Shown: positions 25,047 through 34,202, numbered from the stretch's first letter. The stretch: 40,849 nt of DNA from Shewanella oncorhynchi (GCF_012584455.1 NZ_JABAEB010000022.1:1-40849), one strand, 5' to 3'. The notes: generated by a model not told the origin, from the letters alone. Translations and numbers: made by a program.

Positions 25047-25964
25047 TTATTGAGCCGAAAGCTGCTCAACTACTTTCTCTGGCTGGCTAAAATCGGAAAT
25101 ACGCTGAATAACTTTACCATCCTTAACCCACAGTAAAGTAGGAATATTGCGGATTTTAAAATGATTAAATAACACACCTAATTCATCGATACTAAAATCG
25201 ACTTGAGTTTGATAAAGCTGCTTAAAATCTTCGAGCGCTTTATTGTCTGTCCACAAGTGATTGACCACACCGTGCCACGATTTATTAGGCACTTTTTGCG
25301 CGAGATTATTTAAACCTTTTTGAACGGCAATACACTCTTTAGACATTTCTGGGCGGCTATCAGCCAAATACCAATCACACCATGTTGCGGTGAAAAAAAG
25401 TAAATGCTCACCTTGTTCCCAAGATTTCAGTAACTTAGCTGTTTGTTCGGCACTGGGTGCCTCCGTTGTCTGCGCAGTCAACTCTTGGCCATTCGCCAAC
25501 ATATCGATAAATTTATCTAAATTGGCATCAGACTCATGGCTAGTGTAAACCACATCACCAGCACGATTGATTAATACACTATAGGGTGTACCGACCAAAC
25601 CTAAAGCCACACCCAGCTCGCCTTCATTATCCAACCACACGGGCATAGTGAGCCCGAAACGCGCGATAACGTCAGCAATCTTAGGCTCCTCTTCATTAAT
25701 ATTGATGTTCACCGCGACGATATTAATCTTGTCCTGATATTTCTTCTGCAGGGTTTCAAAATGCGGCATTTGCTCCATACAAGGTTGGCACCAGGTTGCC
25801 CAAAACTTTAGGTATATCGGCTTGTCACCCGCAACACTGGCTAAAGTCACTTGCTGCTGCTCTGGATAGGTTTTAAGTGCGATATCTTGATAGGTTTTAT
25901 TGCCCGCAAACGTAGCAAAACTCATAACGGCAAGGCACATAACAATGATTTTACGTAACAACAT
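25047..25964 (-). CDS. Secreted protein with two thioredoxin-like domains
   Basis: 305 residues with a signal peptide (about 1-20, ending TFA). The first domain is TlpA/ResA-like with active site WCQPC (Cys59 and Cys62) and cis-Pro in GTPYSV. The second begins around 180, is thioredoxin-like, and reads TATWCDWYLADSRPEMSKEC, with Cys196 and Cys211 but no CXXC; it ends with NIPTLLWVKDGKV. The second cysteine spacing suggests a changed or regulatory function. The ATG follows AAGGAAAACAAT. It stands alone and is closed by the terminator at 25001. A periplasmic thiol role is inferred, but the partner is unknown. Confidence 0.83.
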   Translation of the reverse strand: MLLRKIIVMCLAVMSFATFAGNKTYQDIALKTYPEQQQVTLASVAGDKPIYLKFWATWCQPCMEQMPHFETLQKKYQDKINIVAVNININEEEPKIADVIARFGLTMPVWLDNEGELGVALGLVGTPYSVLINRAGDVVYTSHESDANLDKFIDMLANGQELTAQTTEAPSAEQTAKLLKSWEQGEHLLFFTATWCDWYLADSRPEMSKECIAVQKGLNNLAQKVPNKSWHGVVNHLWTDNKALEDFKQLYQTQVDFSIDELGVLFNHFKIRNIPTLLWVKDGKVIQRISDFSQPEKVVEQLSAQ

Positions 25965-26184
25965 ATTGTTTTCCTTAAATCTATAGATCACTCGCACCCA
26001 CGACTATAGGGCTAGTGATTTGCAGCCATTTGTACAGAAAAAACATAATTTCAAAGAAGCGGTAGTCTCACCAACAACCAACCTTAAACGACGAGTATAA
26101 ACTAACAAGCCACTAATTTAGCCATATTAAATGTAAGCCTTGATGAGCATAACAATGAGTATTAATAACCTATCCAACAATATC

Positions 26185-27234
26185 TTAGACCATCAAACCT
26201 AACGCCAATTGCCTCGTCAGCTCTGCGGCGGGAATCGCCTGACAGCCTGTTGCATTTTGGCCACACCAAAGTGGGCTAAAATCACCAAATCCTTGTTGTT
26301 CAGCGGCACTTCGCAATACTGCGACGGCACTTGAGGCGAGCGGAAAATCAGGGGCGGCATTATTGATGGGGCCAAGTTCTGCCATAAAACGATTCATAAT
26401 TCCACGGGCGGGTCGACCGGTGAATAAGTTAGTCAGAGCCGTATGCTGCGCGGCCTCACTTTGCAGGGCGGCACGGTGAATATCACTGGTGGTGCATTCG
26501 GGACAGAGTAAGTATGCCGTCCCCACTTGCACCGCCGAAGCGCCCATCGCCATAGCAGCGCGCACTGTCTTTGCATCGACTATGCCACCCGCTGCAATAA
26601 CAGGAATATCAACGGCGGCAATGATTTGCGGCAATAGACTAAAAGTGCCTAACTGCTCGGTTAAATCATCGGATAAAAAATGCCCCCTGTGACCTCCGGC
26701 CTCTAAACCCTGCGCAATAATGGCATCCGCACCACGCGCTTCTAGCCATAGTGCTTCTTCTACAGTTGTCGCTGTCGAAATGATTTTTGAACCCCAAGAC
26801 TTTATCTCCAGCAACAAATCTTCATTCGGTAAGCCAAAATGAAAACTCACCACCTCAGGTTTAAATTTAGCTAACACTGCAGCCTGGGTGCTGGTATATG
26901 GCGCGCGTTGTGCCCCCACGGTTTGGCTATCAGGATTGACACCCAACTCAGAAAAATAAGGCGCGAGTTGATTAAGCCATGCGGCTTGTTTCGCTGCTTG
27001 CGGTTCAGGTTCATAATGACAAAAGAAGTTTACATTGATGGGCTTAGCCGTCTGGGTGCGAATATGTGTCAAGGCGGTATCTAAGGCTTCGAGGGATAAC
27101 ATGGCGCAGGGCAAAGATCCCAACGCCCCCGCTTGCGACACAGCTATAGCTAAGGCACTGCCCTGAACACCCGCCATCGGCGCTTGAATAATCGGTAATT
27201 CGATTCCAAATAATCGGGTTAACTGGCACGGCAT
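26185..27234 (-). CDS. Nitronate monooxygenase (2-nitropropane dioxygenase family)
   Basis: 349-residue TIM-barrel flavoprotein. The N-terminal PIIQAPMAGVQGSALAIAVSQAGALGSLP, the central GLEAGGHRGHF phosphate/FMN region and AAGGIVDAKTVRAAMAMGASAVQVGTAYLL are diagnostic. These FMN enzymes oxidise alkyl nitronates, such as propionate 3-nitronate, to carbonyl compounds and nitrite. The very strong ribosome binding site AAGGAGGTGATGT sits just before the ATG. The VOC gene upstream on the same strand ends 35 bp away, so they are probably co-transcribed. Confidence 0.9.
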   Translation of the reverse strand: MPCQLTRLFGIELPIIQAPMAGVQGSALAIAVSQAGALGSLPCAMLSLEALDTALTHIRTQTAKPINVNFFCHYEPEPQAAKQAAWLNQLAPYFSELGVNPDSQTVGAQRAPYTSTQAAVLAKFKPEVVSFHFGLPNEDLLLEIKSWGSKIISTATTVEEALWLEARGADAIIAQGLEAGGHRGHFLSDDLTEQLGTFSLLPQIIAAVDIPVIAAGGIVDAKTVRAAMAMGASAVQVGTAYLLCPECTTSDIHRAALQSEAAQHTALTNLFTGRPARGIMNRFMAELGPINNAAPDFPLASSAVAVLRSAAEQQGFGDFSPLWCGQNATGCQAIPAAELTRQLALGLMV

Positions 27235-27268
27235 ACATCACCTCCTTTGACTTGTTATCACTTGATGC

Positions 27269-27664
27269 TCAATCCTGATATGGCCCCGCGGTTAAACGCT
27301 GGGAGATCCACCACAGATTGCCCACGGGATCCCGCACTCCACCTTGGCGATCGCCATAGGGCATATTCGCCACTTCCATCACTAATTCACCCGCAGCGAA
27401 GAGTGCCTGAGCCACCGTTTTATCGGCATTTTCCACATATAAATAATAGGATGCGGGCATAGGCGGAAAAGCTTCACTCGCCTCACTCAACATAAATAAA
27501 CAGTCGCCGATTTGCATCTGTGCATTAGCTATTTTGCCATCAGCCCGACGGGAAATATGTAGCGCTTTAGCATCAAAGGCTTGCTGTAAAAAAACCACTA
27601 AACTATCGGCATCAGCGATCATCATATACGGGCTAACCCGTGCAAATCCTGACGGAATAAACAT
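27269..27664 (-). CDS. VOC superfamily (glyoxalase/PhnB-like) protein
   Basis: 131 residues with the paired beta-alpha-beta-beta-beta modules of the VOC superfamily. Typical pieces are RVSPYMMIADADSLVVFLQQAFDAKAL, IGDCLFMLSEA, YLYVENADKTVAQALFAAGE and the closing RDPVGNLWWISQ, as in PhnB-like proteins. Members range from glyoxalases to antibiotic-binding proteins, so the reaction is not known. The start follows AAGGAATCGTT. It lies directly upstream of the nitronate monooxygenase gene, likely as its operon partner. Confidence 0.85.
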   Translation of the reverse strand: MFIPSGFARVSPYMMIADADSLVVFLQQAFDAKALHISRRADGKIANAQMQIGDCLFMLSEASEAFPPMPASYYLYVENADKTVAQALFAAGELVMEVANMPYGDRQGGVRDPVGNLWWISQRLTAGPYQD

Positions 27665-27997
27665 AACGATTCCTTGTTACCTAAGCATGAAATTGATCAT
27701 AAAAAACCACTATTAGCCAATGACTATAGACTAAGCACTATGGCGAAAACCAGCAGTAGCAATTAAGCCTGAAGCGTGAAATGTAAACTTAAGCATTCAG
27801 TGAACAAGTCAAAGCGTAAAGCCTGCTAATGTAATACGCCCCCTACAATTTCAACCACTCTGCAGCCCATCATAAAAGTGCCATAACACTTCATGGCACT
27901 GGTTATTAAGAATAAATCAGCTTTATTTAGCATCGACTTAGCAACTATGGATCATTCATCTATGCTTAATCTATTGTTAACTTAACATGATGATACT
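27665..27997. promoter_or_regulatory. Divergent region between the VOC and torT genes
   Basis: This 333-bp spacer is not coding. An imperfectly placed hairpin AGTGCCA/TGGCACT lies at 27877-27900 and is not followed by a T-run. I found no convincing TorR box (consensus CTGTTCATAT). Confidence 0.4.
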
Positions 27998-29071
27998 ATG
28001 CACTTTACTGCATTCTTCGCTTACTCTCTCAGGATTTGCCTCACCTTAATCCTCTATAGTTTCGCCTTTGCAGTGCAGGCAACTTGGTATCCCGCCGATG
28101 TGATTGCTGACGGCAAAAAAACGGCATACACACCACTCACTCAAGCCAATAAAGCATGGCGGATCTGCGCCTTACTTCCCCATGGTAAAGACCAATATTG
28201 GTGGGGTGTCGCCTTTGGGTTATCGCAGGAAGCCGAGCGCCAAGGTGTAACTCTCGGCATTTATGATGCTGGAGGATATGACAATATTGAGCAACAAAAA
28301 CAACAACTCTATGATTGCCAAGCCCTCAAAGCTCAAGCCTATATTATTGCTGCCAATACGGCAGATGGACTGATTGCGGATATCGAACAACTCTCTGCTG
28401 CGGGCATTCCTGTTATTGATTTAGTGAATGGTATCGCGACCGACAAACTCACGAGTCGCTCCTTAGTCAGCTTTGAAGATATGTCTGCGGCGGCGATTGA
28501 GTATATTGCATCGCAGCAACGAGACCCTGTCGATAAAGCGCCTGCGAAACTTAAAGTTGCTTGGTTTCCAGGTCCTAAGGACGCCTCTTGGGTTATGGCG
28601 GCGGAACAAGGATTTAGGCGGGCGGCAACCAAACAAGAGTTCGACACAATTGAAGGAGGGTTTGGTACTACGGAGTTATTTATTCAAGCTGATTTAGTGC
28701 GAAAAGTGCTTACTAAACAAAGTGTAGATTATGTGATCGCCAATGCAGTTGCCGCCACTTTCGCGGCGCGCTATTTAGACGGGCGTAGGAATAAAACGGG
28801 AAAGGTCATCGCGTTCTACTCGAATGCACAGACCATAGAATTAGTGCAGAAAAAACAGTTACTCGCGACGGTCAGCGACTCACCAGTATTGCAGGCTCGG
28901 ATTGCCATCGATCTCGCAATACGCGCACTCGAAGGTGCGCCTTATCCCCACAGAGTGAGCCCAGTTATCAAGGTCATCTCCCAAGACAACATCCACCAGA
29001 TTGATTTAGAACAAATATTAGCGCCACAGAATCAGTGGATGATCCATCAGGATCTACCACAGCAAAAATAA
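27998..29071 (+). CDS. torT: Orphan TorT-like periplasmic TMAO-sensing protein
   Basis: 357 residues with a signal peptide (about 1-28) and a type I periplasmic binding-protein fold. The segments AWRICALLPHGKDQYWWGVAFGLSQEA and LGIYDAGGYDNIEQQKQQLYDC closely follow TorT, which binds TMAO and activates the sensor kinase TorS. In known TorTSR systems torS and torR are next to torT. Here the neighbours are a VOC gene and ubiA, so the cognate kinase must lie elsewhere if this is functional. The stop is 6 bp from the convergent ubiA end, with no terminator between. The ribosome binding site is weak. Confidence 0.82.
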   Translation: MHFTAFFAYSLRICLTLILYSFAFAVQATWYPADVIADGKKTAYTPLTQANKAWRICALLPHGKDQYWWGVAFGLSQEAERQGVTLGIYDAGGYDNIEQQKQQLYDCQALKAQAYIIAANTADGLIADIEQLSAAGIPVIDLVNGIATDKLTSRSLVSFEDMSAAAIEYIASQQRDPVDKAPAKLKVAWFPGPKDASWVMAAEQGFRRAATKQEFDTIEGGFGTTELFIQADLVRKVLTKQSVDYVIANAVAATFAARYLDGRRNKTGKVIAFYSNAQTIELVQKKQLLATVSDSPVLQARIAIDLAIRALEGAPYPHRVSPVIKVISQDNIHQIDLEQILAPQNQWMIHQDLPQQK

Positions 29072-29077
29072 TGCTCA

Positions 29078-29938
29078 CTAAACTAAATAATCGGCGCCCA
29101 GCCCAACAAATAATGCGAGTCCAGCCCAATTGTTATTGAGAAACGCTTTAAAACAAGGGGCTCGTTCGCGGTCAAAGATCAGCATTTGCTGGTAAGTACT
29201 AAAGCCGACAAAAGTCAGTAAACCTAGGCCATAGAGTAAACCACGATCGGCGCTCCAACCGGCGGCGATAAAACAAGCCAGCGCAGCAAGCTGAAATAAA
29301 CCTATGATTTGGCGGTCATATTTACCGAACAAAATTGCAGTGGATTTAATGCCCACCTTTAAATCATCATCCCTATCGACCATGGCATACATGGTATCGT
29401 AGGCGACAGTCCAAAACCAATTGGCCGCAAATAACCACCAAGCCTCGATAGGTACTTCACCCGTCTGCGCGGCGTAAGCCATAGGGATAGACCAACTCCA
29501 CACCACGCCTAGAAACATCTGCGGCATATTGGTGATGCGTTTAGTGAAGGGATAAATGATCGTGAGGATAATACCAACAACGGATAATTTAACCACTAAT
29601 CCATTGAGTAATAAGACTAAACCAAAAGCAGACAAACCTAAAACGACGAACAGTATCAAGGCTTCTTTAGTGCTGATTTCACCACTGGCCAGCGGCCGAG
29701 ATTTAGTACGTTCCACAAAAGAGTCGAGATCGCGATCGGCATAGTCGTTAATAATGCAGCCACAGGCACGCATGATCACCACGCCAATAATAAAGATGAT
29801 CAATACCTTAAGATCGGGCATACCACCCGCCGCTAACATCAACGCCATCAAGCATGGCCACATCAACAATAGCGTACCTATGGGACGGTCGATTCGAGTA
29901 AGACGGGAATACACATCCCACTTCTGCTTTAAATTCAT
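29078..29938 (-). CDS. ubiA: 4-hydroxybenzoate polyprenyltransferase
   Basis: 286-residue inner-membrane prenyltransferase of ubiquinone biosynthesis. It joins the polyprenyl chain to 4-hydroxybenzoate. Both Asp-rich metal sites are intact: NDYADRDLD (64-72) and YDTMYAMVDRDDD (180-192). About eight membrane segments are present. The usual partner ubiC (chorismate lyase) is not beside it. It follows a 37-codon ORF whose stop lies 4 bases before this ATG, and then uvrD, all on the same strand. Confidence 0.94.
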   Translation of the reverse strand: MNLKQKWDVYSRLTRIDRPIGTLLLMWPCLMALMLAAGGMPDLKVLIIFIIGVVIMRACGCIINDYADRDLDSFVERTKSRPLASGEISTKEALILFVVLGLSAFGLVLLLNGLVVKLSVVGIILTIIYPFTKRITNMPQMFLGVVWSWSIPMAYAAQTGEVPIEAWWLFAANWFWTVAYDTMYAMVDRDDDLKVGIKSTAILFGKYDRQIIGLFQLAALACFIAAGWSADRGLLYGLGLLTFVGFSTYQQMLIFDRERAPCFKAFLNNNWAGLALFVGLGADYLV

Positions 29939-29941
29939 TAA

Positions 29942-30055
29942 CTAGGTACTCCCAATACCCTCAAGTTTCCACTCGGTTTCTGGATTAGCATCATATACCC
30001 ATGCTTCTCCCGATGCGAATTTACGCCCTGAAATCGTGTCATAAAAAGCTGACAT
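29942..30055 (-). CDS. 37-residue small ORF upstream of ubiA
   Basis: The ATG is at 30053-30055 and the TAG at 29942-29944, just before ubiA. The protein begins MSAFYDTISGRKFASG and contains VYDANPETEWKLEGIGST at its C-terminus. Codon choice and composition look like a real soluble peptide rather than a chance frame. Position between uvrD and ubiA, with tight spacing, suggests translation coupling to ubiA. I recognise no family. No clear ribosome binding site precedes it. Confidence 0.5.
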   Translation of the reverse strand: MSAFYDTISGRKFASGEAWVYDANPETEWKLEGIGST

Positions 30056-30076
30056 TTATCGCGTTCAGGGCTGGCA

Positions 30077-32245
30077 TTAAAGCGCCTCTAACCGAGCGTA
30101 AGCCACCACTAACCACTTGCTGCCAAAGTCAGTAAAGCTCACTTGTACTCGCCCTTGGGCACCGCTGCCCTCAAAGTTGGTCACTTTACCTTCACCAAAT
30201 TTAGGGTGATTGACTCGTTGGCCGACGTTAAAGCCCGTATCGTTTGTGGCAGCCGATTTTTGTGCGCTGAAACGATTATTCGCCATCGGCGTTGAAACCT
30301 GCGCCTTAAGACGGATTTCATCCACATATTGCGGCGGGATCTCTTTGATAAAACGCGACGGCCGAGCGTAATCTTCGCGGCCATAAATGCGCCGCGATTC
30401 CGCATAGGTTATGTAGAGTTTTTCCATGGCGCGGGTCATGCCCACATAGCAGAGACGGCGTTCTTCATCGAGTCTATCGCCCTCTTCGAGCGCCATTTTA
30501 CTCGGGAAAATCCCTTCTTCGACACCCGCCATAAACACCATAGTGAACTCTAACCCTTTGGCAGAATGCAGCGTCATTAGCTGCACCGCATCGGTAAAGG
30601 CATCGGCTTGGCCCTCGCCCGCTTCGAGCGCCGCGTGGGATAGGAAACCGTTAAGTTCGCCCATGTCCTCCAGCTCTTCTGGTAGCTCAAAAGTACGCGC
30701 CGCCGTGACGAGTTCTTCTAAGTTTTCGATTCTAGCGTGGGCTTTTTCACCCTTTTCGGCTTCATACATTGCCTTAAGGCCCGACGCTTGGATCACTGTA
30801 TCGGCCATGCGATACAGCACCATATCTTGAGTGTCTTCACGCATCGTCATGATTAAGTCCATGAAACCACGCACAGAATTTGCTGCGCGACCCGCGAGCA
30901 CTTTCTCGTCGAGCAAACGCACACTCGCCTGCCACAAGGTTAACTCATGCTGGCGCGCCGTGGAGCGCAAAATATCCAAAGTGCGATCGCCAATACCACG
31001 GGGCGGCGTATTCACCACACGCTCGAACGCCGCATCGTCGTCTTTGTTATTAATCAGCCGCAGGTAACCCATAGCATCTTTAATTTCTTGGCGTTCGAAG
31101 AAGCGTAAACCGCCGTAGATGCGATAAGCTAAGCCTTTGTGTAACAAGGCTTCTTCCAATACCCGCGATTGAGCGTTAGAACGATATAAAATCGCACAAT
31201 CACTGAGGTTGCCGCCCTTTTCGTGCCAATCATTAATTCGACCGACGATAAAGCGCGCCTCGTCCATTTCATTAAAGGCGCAATAGAGCGAAATCGGATC
31301 TCCATCGGCTTCATCCGTCCACAACTCTTTGCCCATACGTTCTGGGTTATTGGCGATTAAGGCGTTGGACGCTTTAAGAATATTGCCCTTAGAACGATAG
31401 TTTTGCTCGAGGCGAATCGTGGTCGCACTCGGGAAATCTTTTAAGAATCTATGTAGGTTTTCAACCTGAGCACCACGCCAGCCGTAAATCGATTGGTCGT
31501 CATCACCCACTATCATCACATTGGCAGTTTGACCGGCAAGCACGCGGATCCACGCATATTGGATCGCGTTGGTATCTTGGAACTCGTCCACCAAAATATG
31601 CTTGAATCTGTCTTGATAATGGGCCAATAAGTGCGGTTTATTGAGCCATAACTCATGGGCACGTAATAGGATTTCGGCAAAATCGACTAAACCAGCGCGG
31701 TCGCAAGACTCTTGATAAACCTGATAGATTTTTAACAGATTTTGCTCAAGCGGAAAACCGCCCGCATCGATATGTTTAGGGCGTAATCCTTGGTCTTTTT
31801 TACCATTGATATAACCCTGAGCTTGGCGTGGAGGATATTGTTTCTCATCCAAATTAAGGCTTTTTAGAATACGTTTGATCAAGCGTACTTGATCGTCAGA
31901 ATCGAGGATTTGGAAGCTTTGCGGTAAACCCGCATCTTGGAAGTGAGTGCGTAACAAACGATGCGCCAAACCGTGGAAAGTGCCAATCCACATGCGGCCC
32001 ATATTGGTGCCAGCGACTTTTTCAACTCGCTCGCGCATCTCGGCCGCAGCTTTATTGGTAAATGTCACCGCAAGAATCGAGTAAGGACTCTGCTGTTCAA
32101 CCTGCATCAGCCACGCAATGCGGTGGGTCAACACCCGAGTTTTACCACTGCCCGCGCCCGCCAACACTAACATGCTAGATTGCGGTGCCGCGACAGCCTC
32201 GCGCTGCTTGTCATTCAGGCCGTCTAGTAAAGAAGATACGTCCAT
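30077..32245 (-). CDS. uvrD: DNA helicase II (UvrD)
   Basis: 722-residue SF1A helicase that unwinds DNA 3' to 5' in mismatch and nucleotide excision repair. Walker A GAGSGKT is at 30-36, motif II reads VDEFQDTN, motif III GDDDQSIYGWRGA, motif IV LEQNYRS, motif V TLHSAKGLEF and motif VI YVGMTRAMEKLY. The C-terminal Tudor-like end (FNVGQRVNHPKFGEG ... LVVAYARLEAL) is typical of UvrD. The ATG at 32243-32245 sits behind GGAGGCGAGA; the longer frame begins at a TTG. No defects are seen. Confidence 0.95.
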   Translation of the reverse strand: MDVSSLLDGLNDKQREAVAAPQSSMLVLAGAGSGKTRVLTHRIAWLMQVEQQSPYSILAVTFTNKAAAEMRERVEKVAGTNMGRMWIGTFHGLAHRLLRTHFQDAGLPQSFQILDSDDQVRLIKRILKSLNLDEKQYPPRQAQGYINGKKDQGLRPKHIDAGGFPLEQNLLKIYQVYQESCDRAGLVDFAEILLRAHELWLNKPHLLAHYQDRFKHILVDEFQDTNAIQYAWIRVLAGQTANVMIVGDDDQSIYGWRGAQVENLHRFLKDFPSATTIRLEQNYRSKGNILKASNALIANNPERMGKELWTDEADGDPISLYCAFNEMDEARFIVGRINDWHEKGGNLSDCAILYRSNAQSRVLEEALLHKGLAYRIYGGLRFFERQEIKDAMGYLRLINNKDDDAAFERVVNTPPRGIGDRTLDILRSTARQHELTLWQASVRLLDEKVLAGRAANSVRGFMDLIMTMREDTQDMVLYRMADTVIQASGLKAMYEAEKGEKAHARIENLEELVTAARTFELPEELEDMGELNGFLSHAALEAGEGQADAFTDAVQLMTLHSAKGLEFTMVFMAGVEEGIFPSKMALEEGDRLDEERRLCYVGMTRAMEKLYITYAESRRIYGREDYARPSRFIKEIPPQYVDEIRLKAQVSTPMANNRFSAQKSAATNDTGFNVGQRVNHPKFGEGKVTNFEGSGAQGRVQVSFTDFGSKWLVVAYARLEAL

Positions 32246-32518
32246 TCTCGCCTCCAAAAAATCGAGGGGGCATTATAACAGAAGAAAACCAGCCTGCGCG
32301 TTTGATCCACAAGACGAATGATATGTTGCTGTATCTTGCATTGCACTGGCTTGCAAGAGTGCCGCAATGCCTAATCTCGCTTACGCAGATATGAGTAGCT
32401 TGGCTGACTAACACTTTGCTAGATAATGAAAATTTAGGAATAGATGGCTTATTAAACCTTTTAGATGCAAAGCAAGGTTCTTCATCACCTTCAATAAGGA
32501 TTAAACAATGTCATTTCA

Positions 32519-32580
32519 GTGACTCGCCGTGAATATATCCCTATAGGCTCGACGACGGCATCCATGCCGTCAACGGTCAC
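32519..32580 (+). repeat. Palindromic repeat-like hairpin element
   Basis: 62 bp closed by GTGAC/GTCAC. The inner perfect stem GACGGCAT/ATGCCGTC is at 32554-32571. It resembles a REP-class unit; no second copy is in the window. Confidence 0.5.
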
Positions 32581-32770
32581 TTCCATGACAGTGCTTAATC
32601 CTATTAACCTTTGCGTAACTCTGCTAGTCAGCAAAGATAGAAGGCGAAAAGTGGCCCCCCTTATCTTTATTCCCGCTTTTATAACTGAATCAAAGCGGAT
32701 TGCGATAACAAGACTGGGCGGCAATCTCAACAGACATATCTATTGAAGCTTGGATTCAAAAAATAGCCGA

Positions 32771-32786
32771 CACTGTAGCTACAGTG
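32771..32786. promoter_or_regulatory. 16-bp perfect palindrome
   Basis: CACTGTAGCTACAGTG is perfectly self-complementary. It could be an operator or a weak hairpin. On the minus strand it is about 100 bp past the PIN-like gene stop and is followed after a few bases by a T-run, so a terminator is also possible. Confidence 0.35.
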
Positions 32787-32883
32787 AAAAAGATGCCTGT
32801 CCGGTCTTTGCAGTCGTCAGTCTTTTTTCGAACTAAAGTGAATTAAAATTGGGAGCAACGTCCATTAGACAATCGATAAAAAT

Positions 32884-33852
32884 TCAATCCTCCGACACGT
32901 CAGCATTTGGCTGCTGTGACTTGTTAGTTATTCGTTCGACTAATATTGCCGCCGTACCTATATTTTTATATTCATATATAGCTTTTGCTCGTCTAATTAA
33001 ACGCTTATCCTCAGATAGAATCGCTGAGCAATATGCTCCCATCCCTATGTGACCAGCATCGCTCTTAACATTGTGAATTTTGCTAATTTTCCTACATTTC
33101 TTTTCAGCTTGAAATCCCAATATATCCAGCACAGCGTTACATCCAACTATTCCAAGGTACATCGGCCACGATTCATAACCTTGCTTATCAATAGAATCAA
33201 AACCAAAAAATTGATCGCAGCTAATATTTGCTTCACCCATTGCGGGAGATATTAGTTCCCAGATTTTCTCTATTTGTTTTTTACCTGAAATGGAACCAAT
33301 AGTACCTTTCTCATCACCAAAAGCTGATCTTGTTTTTTGAATATCATTCCCAATCGAAATCATTTCATCAATGATTGAGTCGAATTTGGGTTTTATAGAT
33401 TCTGCCTTTTCAGTAATTTCGCTAGTATCGAAGGGCAATCCAGCCATTAGTTGGTGAATTTGCTTTGCAACATTAGCAGATAAATCTCTAAGTGGACCTT
33501 CATCTCCTCCACCGTTAACCCATACTTGGAATGGGTCAAAAATTGATTCGTCAAAATGAACGTCTCCCATTGCCTCAATATAGTTTTCGTAATACTGGTG
33601 TGGAGTTCCCAGCTCGAACAACTTTGCTTCACCTGTAATTTTCCAGTTTTCATCCAGAATAAGATCCAAGAATTTAGCGCCAATATCATTAAGTATGTCT
33701 AAATATTTTTCTGGATGATCGGAACGTCTCATTTCTGCGAAATGCTCTTTTGAGTAAACCCAAATAATGTCATCTCTCTTAGATAGCTCAATTAAGCCTT
33801 GCTGCTGCAGCCCGATAATATTCTGATCAATGTAAACTAGGAGAGTGCTCAT
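32884..33852 (-). CDS. Unrecognised protein with PIN-like nuclease features
   Basis: 322 residues. The N-terminus reads VYIDQNIIG (Asp9), followed by a WVYSKEHFAEM helix (Glu36, Glu40). The C-terminus has SDAGHIGMGAYCSAILSEDKRLIRRA (Asp265, His268, Asp282) and ends with the IGTAAILVE strand. This order of acidic residues, with D...H...D near the end, is the pattern of PIN-like RNase/nuclease domains. The large middle part (60-240) has no family I recognise. The strong ribosome binding site TTGGAGGAAC is next to the ATG. It stands alone in a small accessory patch flanked by hairpin repeats. It might be a toxin or phage-defence effector, but I see no antitoxin partner. Confidence is high for the gene, low for function. 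Confidence 0.72.
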   Translation of the reverse strand: MSTLLVYIDQNIIGLQQQGLIELSKRDDIIWVYSKEHFAEMRRSDHPEKYLDILNDIGAKFLDLILDENWKITGEAKLFELGTPHQYYENYIEAMGDVHFDESIFDPFQVWVNGGGDEGPLRDLSANVAKQIHQLMAGLPFDTSEITEKAESIKPKFDSIIDEMISIGNDIQKTRSAFGDEKGTIGSISGKKQIEKIWELISPAMGEANISCDQFFGFDSIDKQGYESWPMYLGIVGCNAVLDILGFQAEKKCRKISKIHNVKSDAGHIGMGAYCSAILSEDKRLIRRAKAIYEYKNIGTAAILVERITNKSQQPNADVSED

Positions 33853-34040
33853 GTTCCTCCAAGAGGGCTAACAGCGCTTTACCCTAACTTCTCGTTAAAC
33901 CCAAATAGAAATACGCTTGAGCTTGAGCCTTAAGGGTATAATTATTTAATATATGGCAGTAAGTTATCACCGCTATCGCATCACGTTCAATACTTAGTTT
34001 ATCAAGAAACCCATTGTTAAATTTTGCGGGGCAAGCGCGA

Positions 34041-34187
34041 ATGAAAATCGGTGAATTTCGTGCTTATGAAAGTTTATTGAAGGGTGAAACAGGACACTCA
34101 CAACTTTTTAATGCTTTTAATGACAAACAGACAACTCAAAAATCAAAAGAATACGCCATACCCTCGGAGTTGCCGCAGGGCGAATAG
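34041..34187 (+). CDS. Possible 48-residue ORF or decayed gene end
   Basis: The frame MKIGEFRAYESLLKGETG... runs to a TAG at 34185-34187 and stays open upstream to 33963 without a start better than this ATG. The N-terminal part has natural-looking composition. Its last residues (IPSELPQGE) come from sequence that appears to belong to the repeat copy B region, so it may be the remnant of a gene cut by that repeat. The ribosome binding site is weak. Confidence 0.25.
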   Translation: MKIGEFRAYESLLKGETGHSQLFNAFNDKQTTQKSKEYAIPSELPQGE

Positions 34188-34202
34188 ACAAATTGCGTGA
34201 GT

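Larger units (their letters stand above)
32246..32883. other. Non-coding stretch between uvrD and the PIN-like gene
   Basis: 638 bp without a supported gene; the small frames here lack ribosome binding sites and overlap one another. It contains the hairpin repeat at 32519-32580 and a perfect 16-bp palindrome at 32771-32786. Confidence 0.5.

Noticed and set aside
33853..33900. Possible integron attC-like site (TAAC...GTTA) upstream of the PIN-like gene
   Set aside because: No paired core and complementary arms could be found on the other side of the gene, and no integrase is present, so a gene-cassette reading is not supported.
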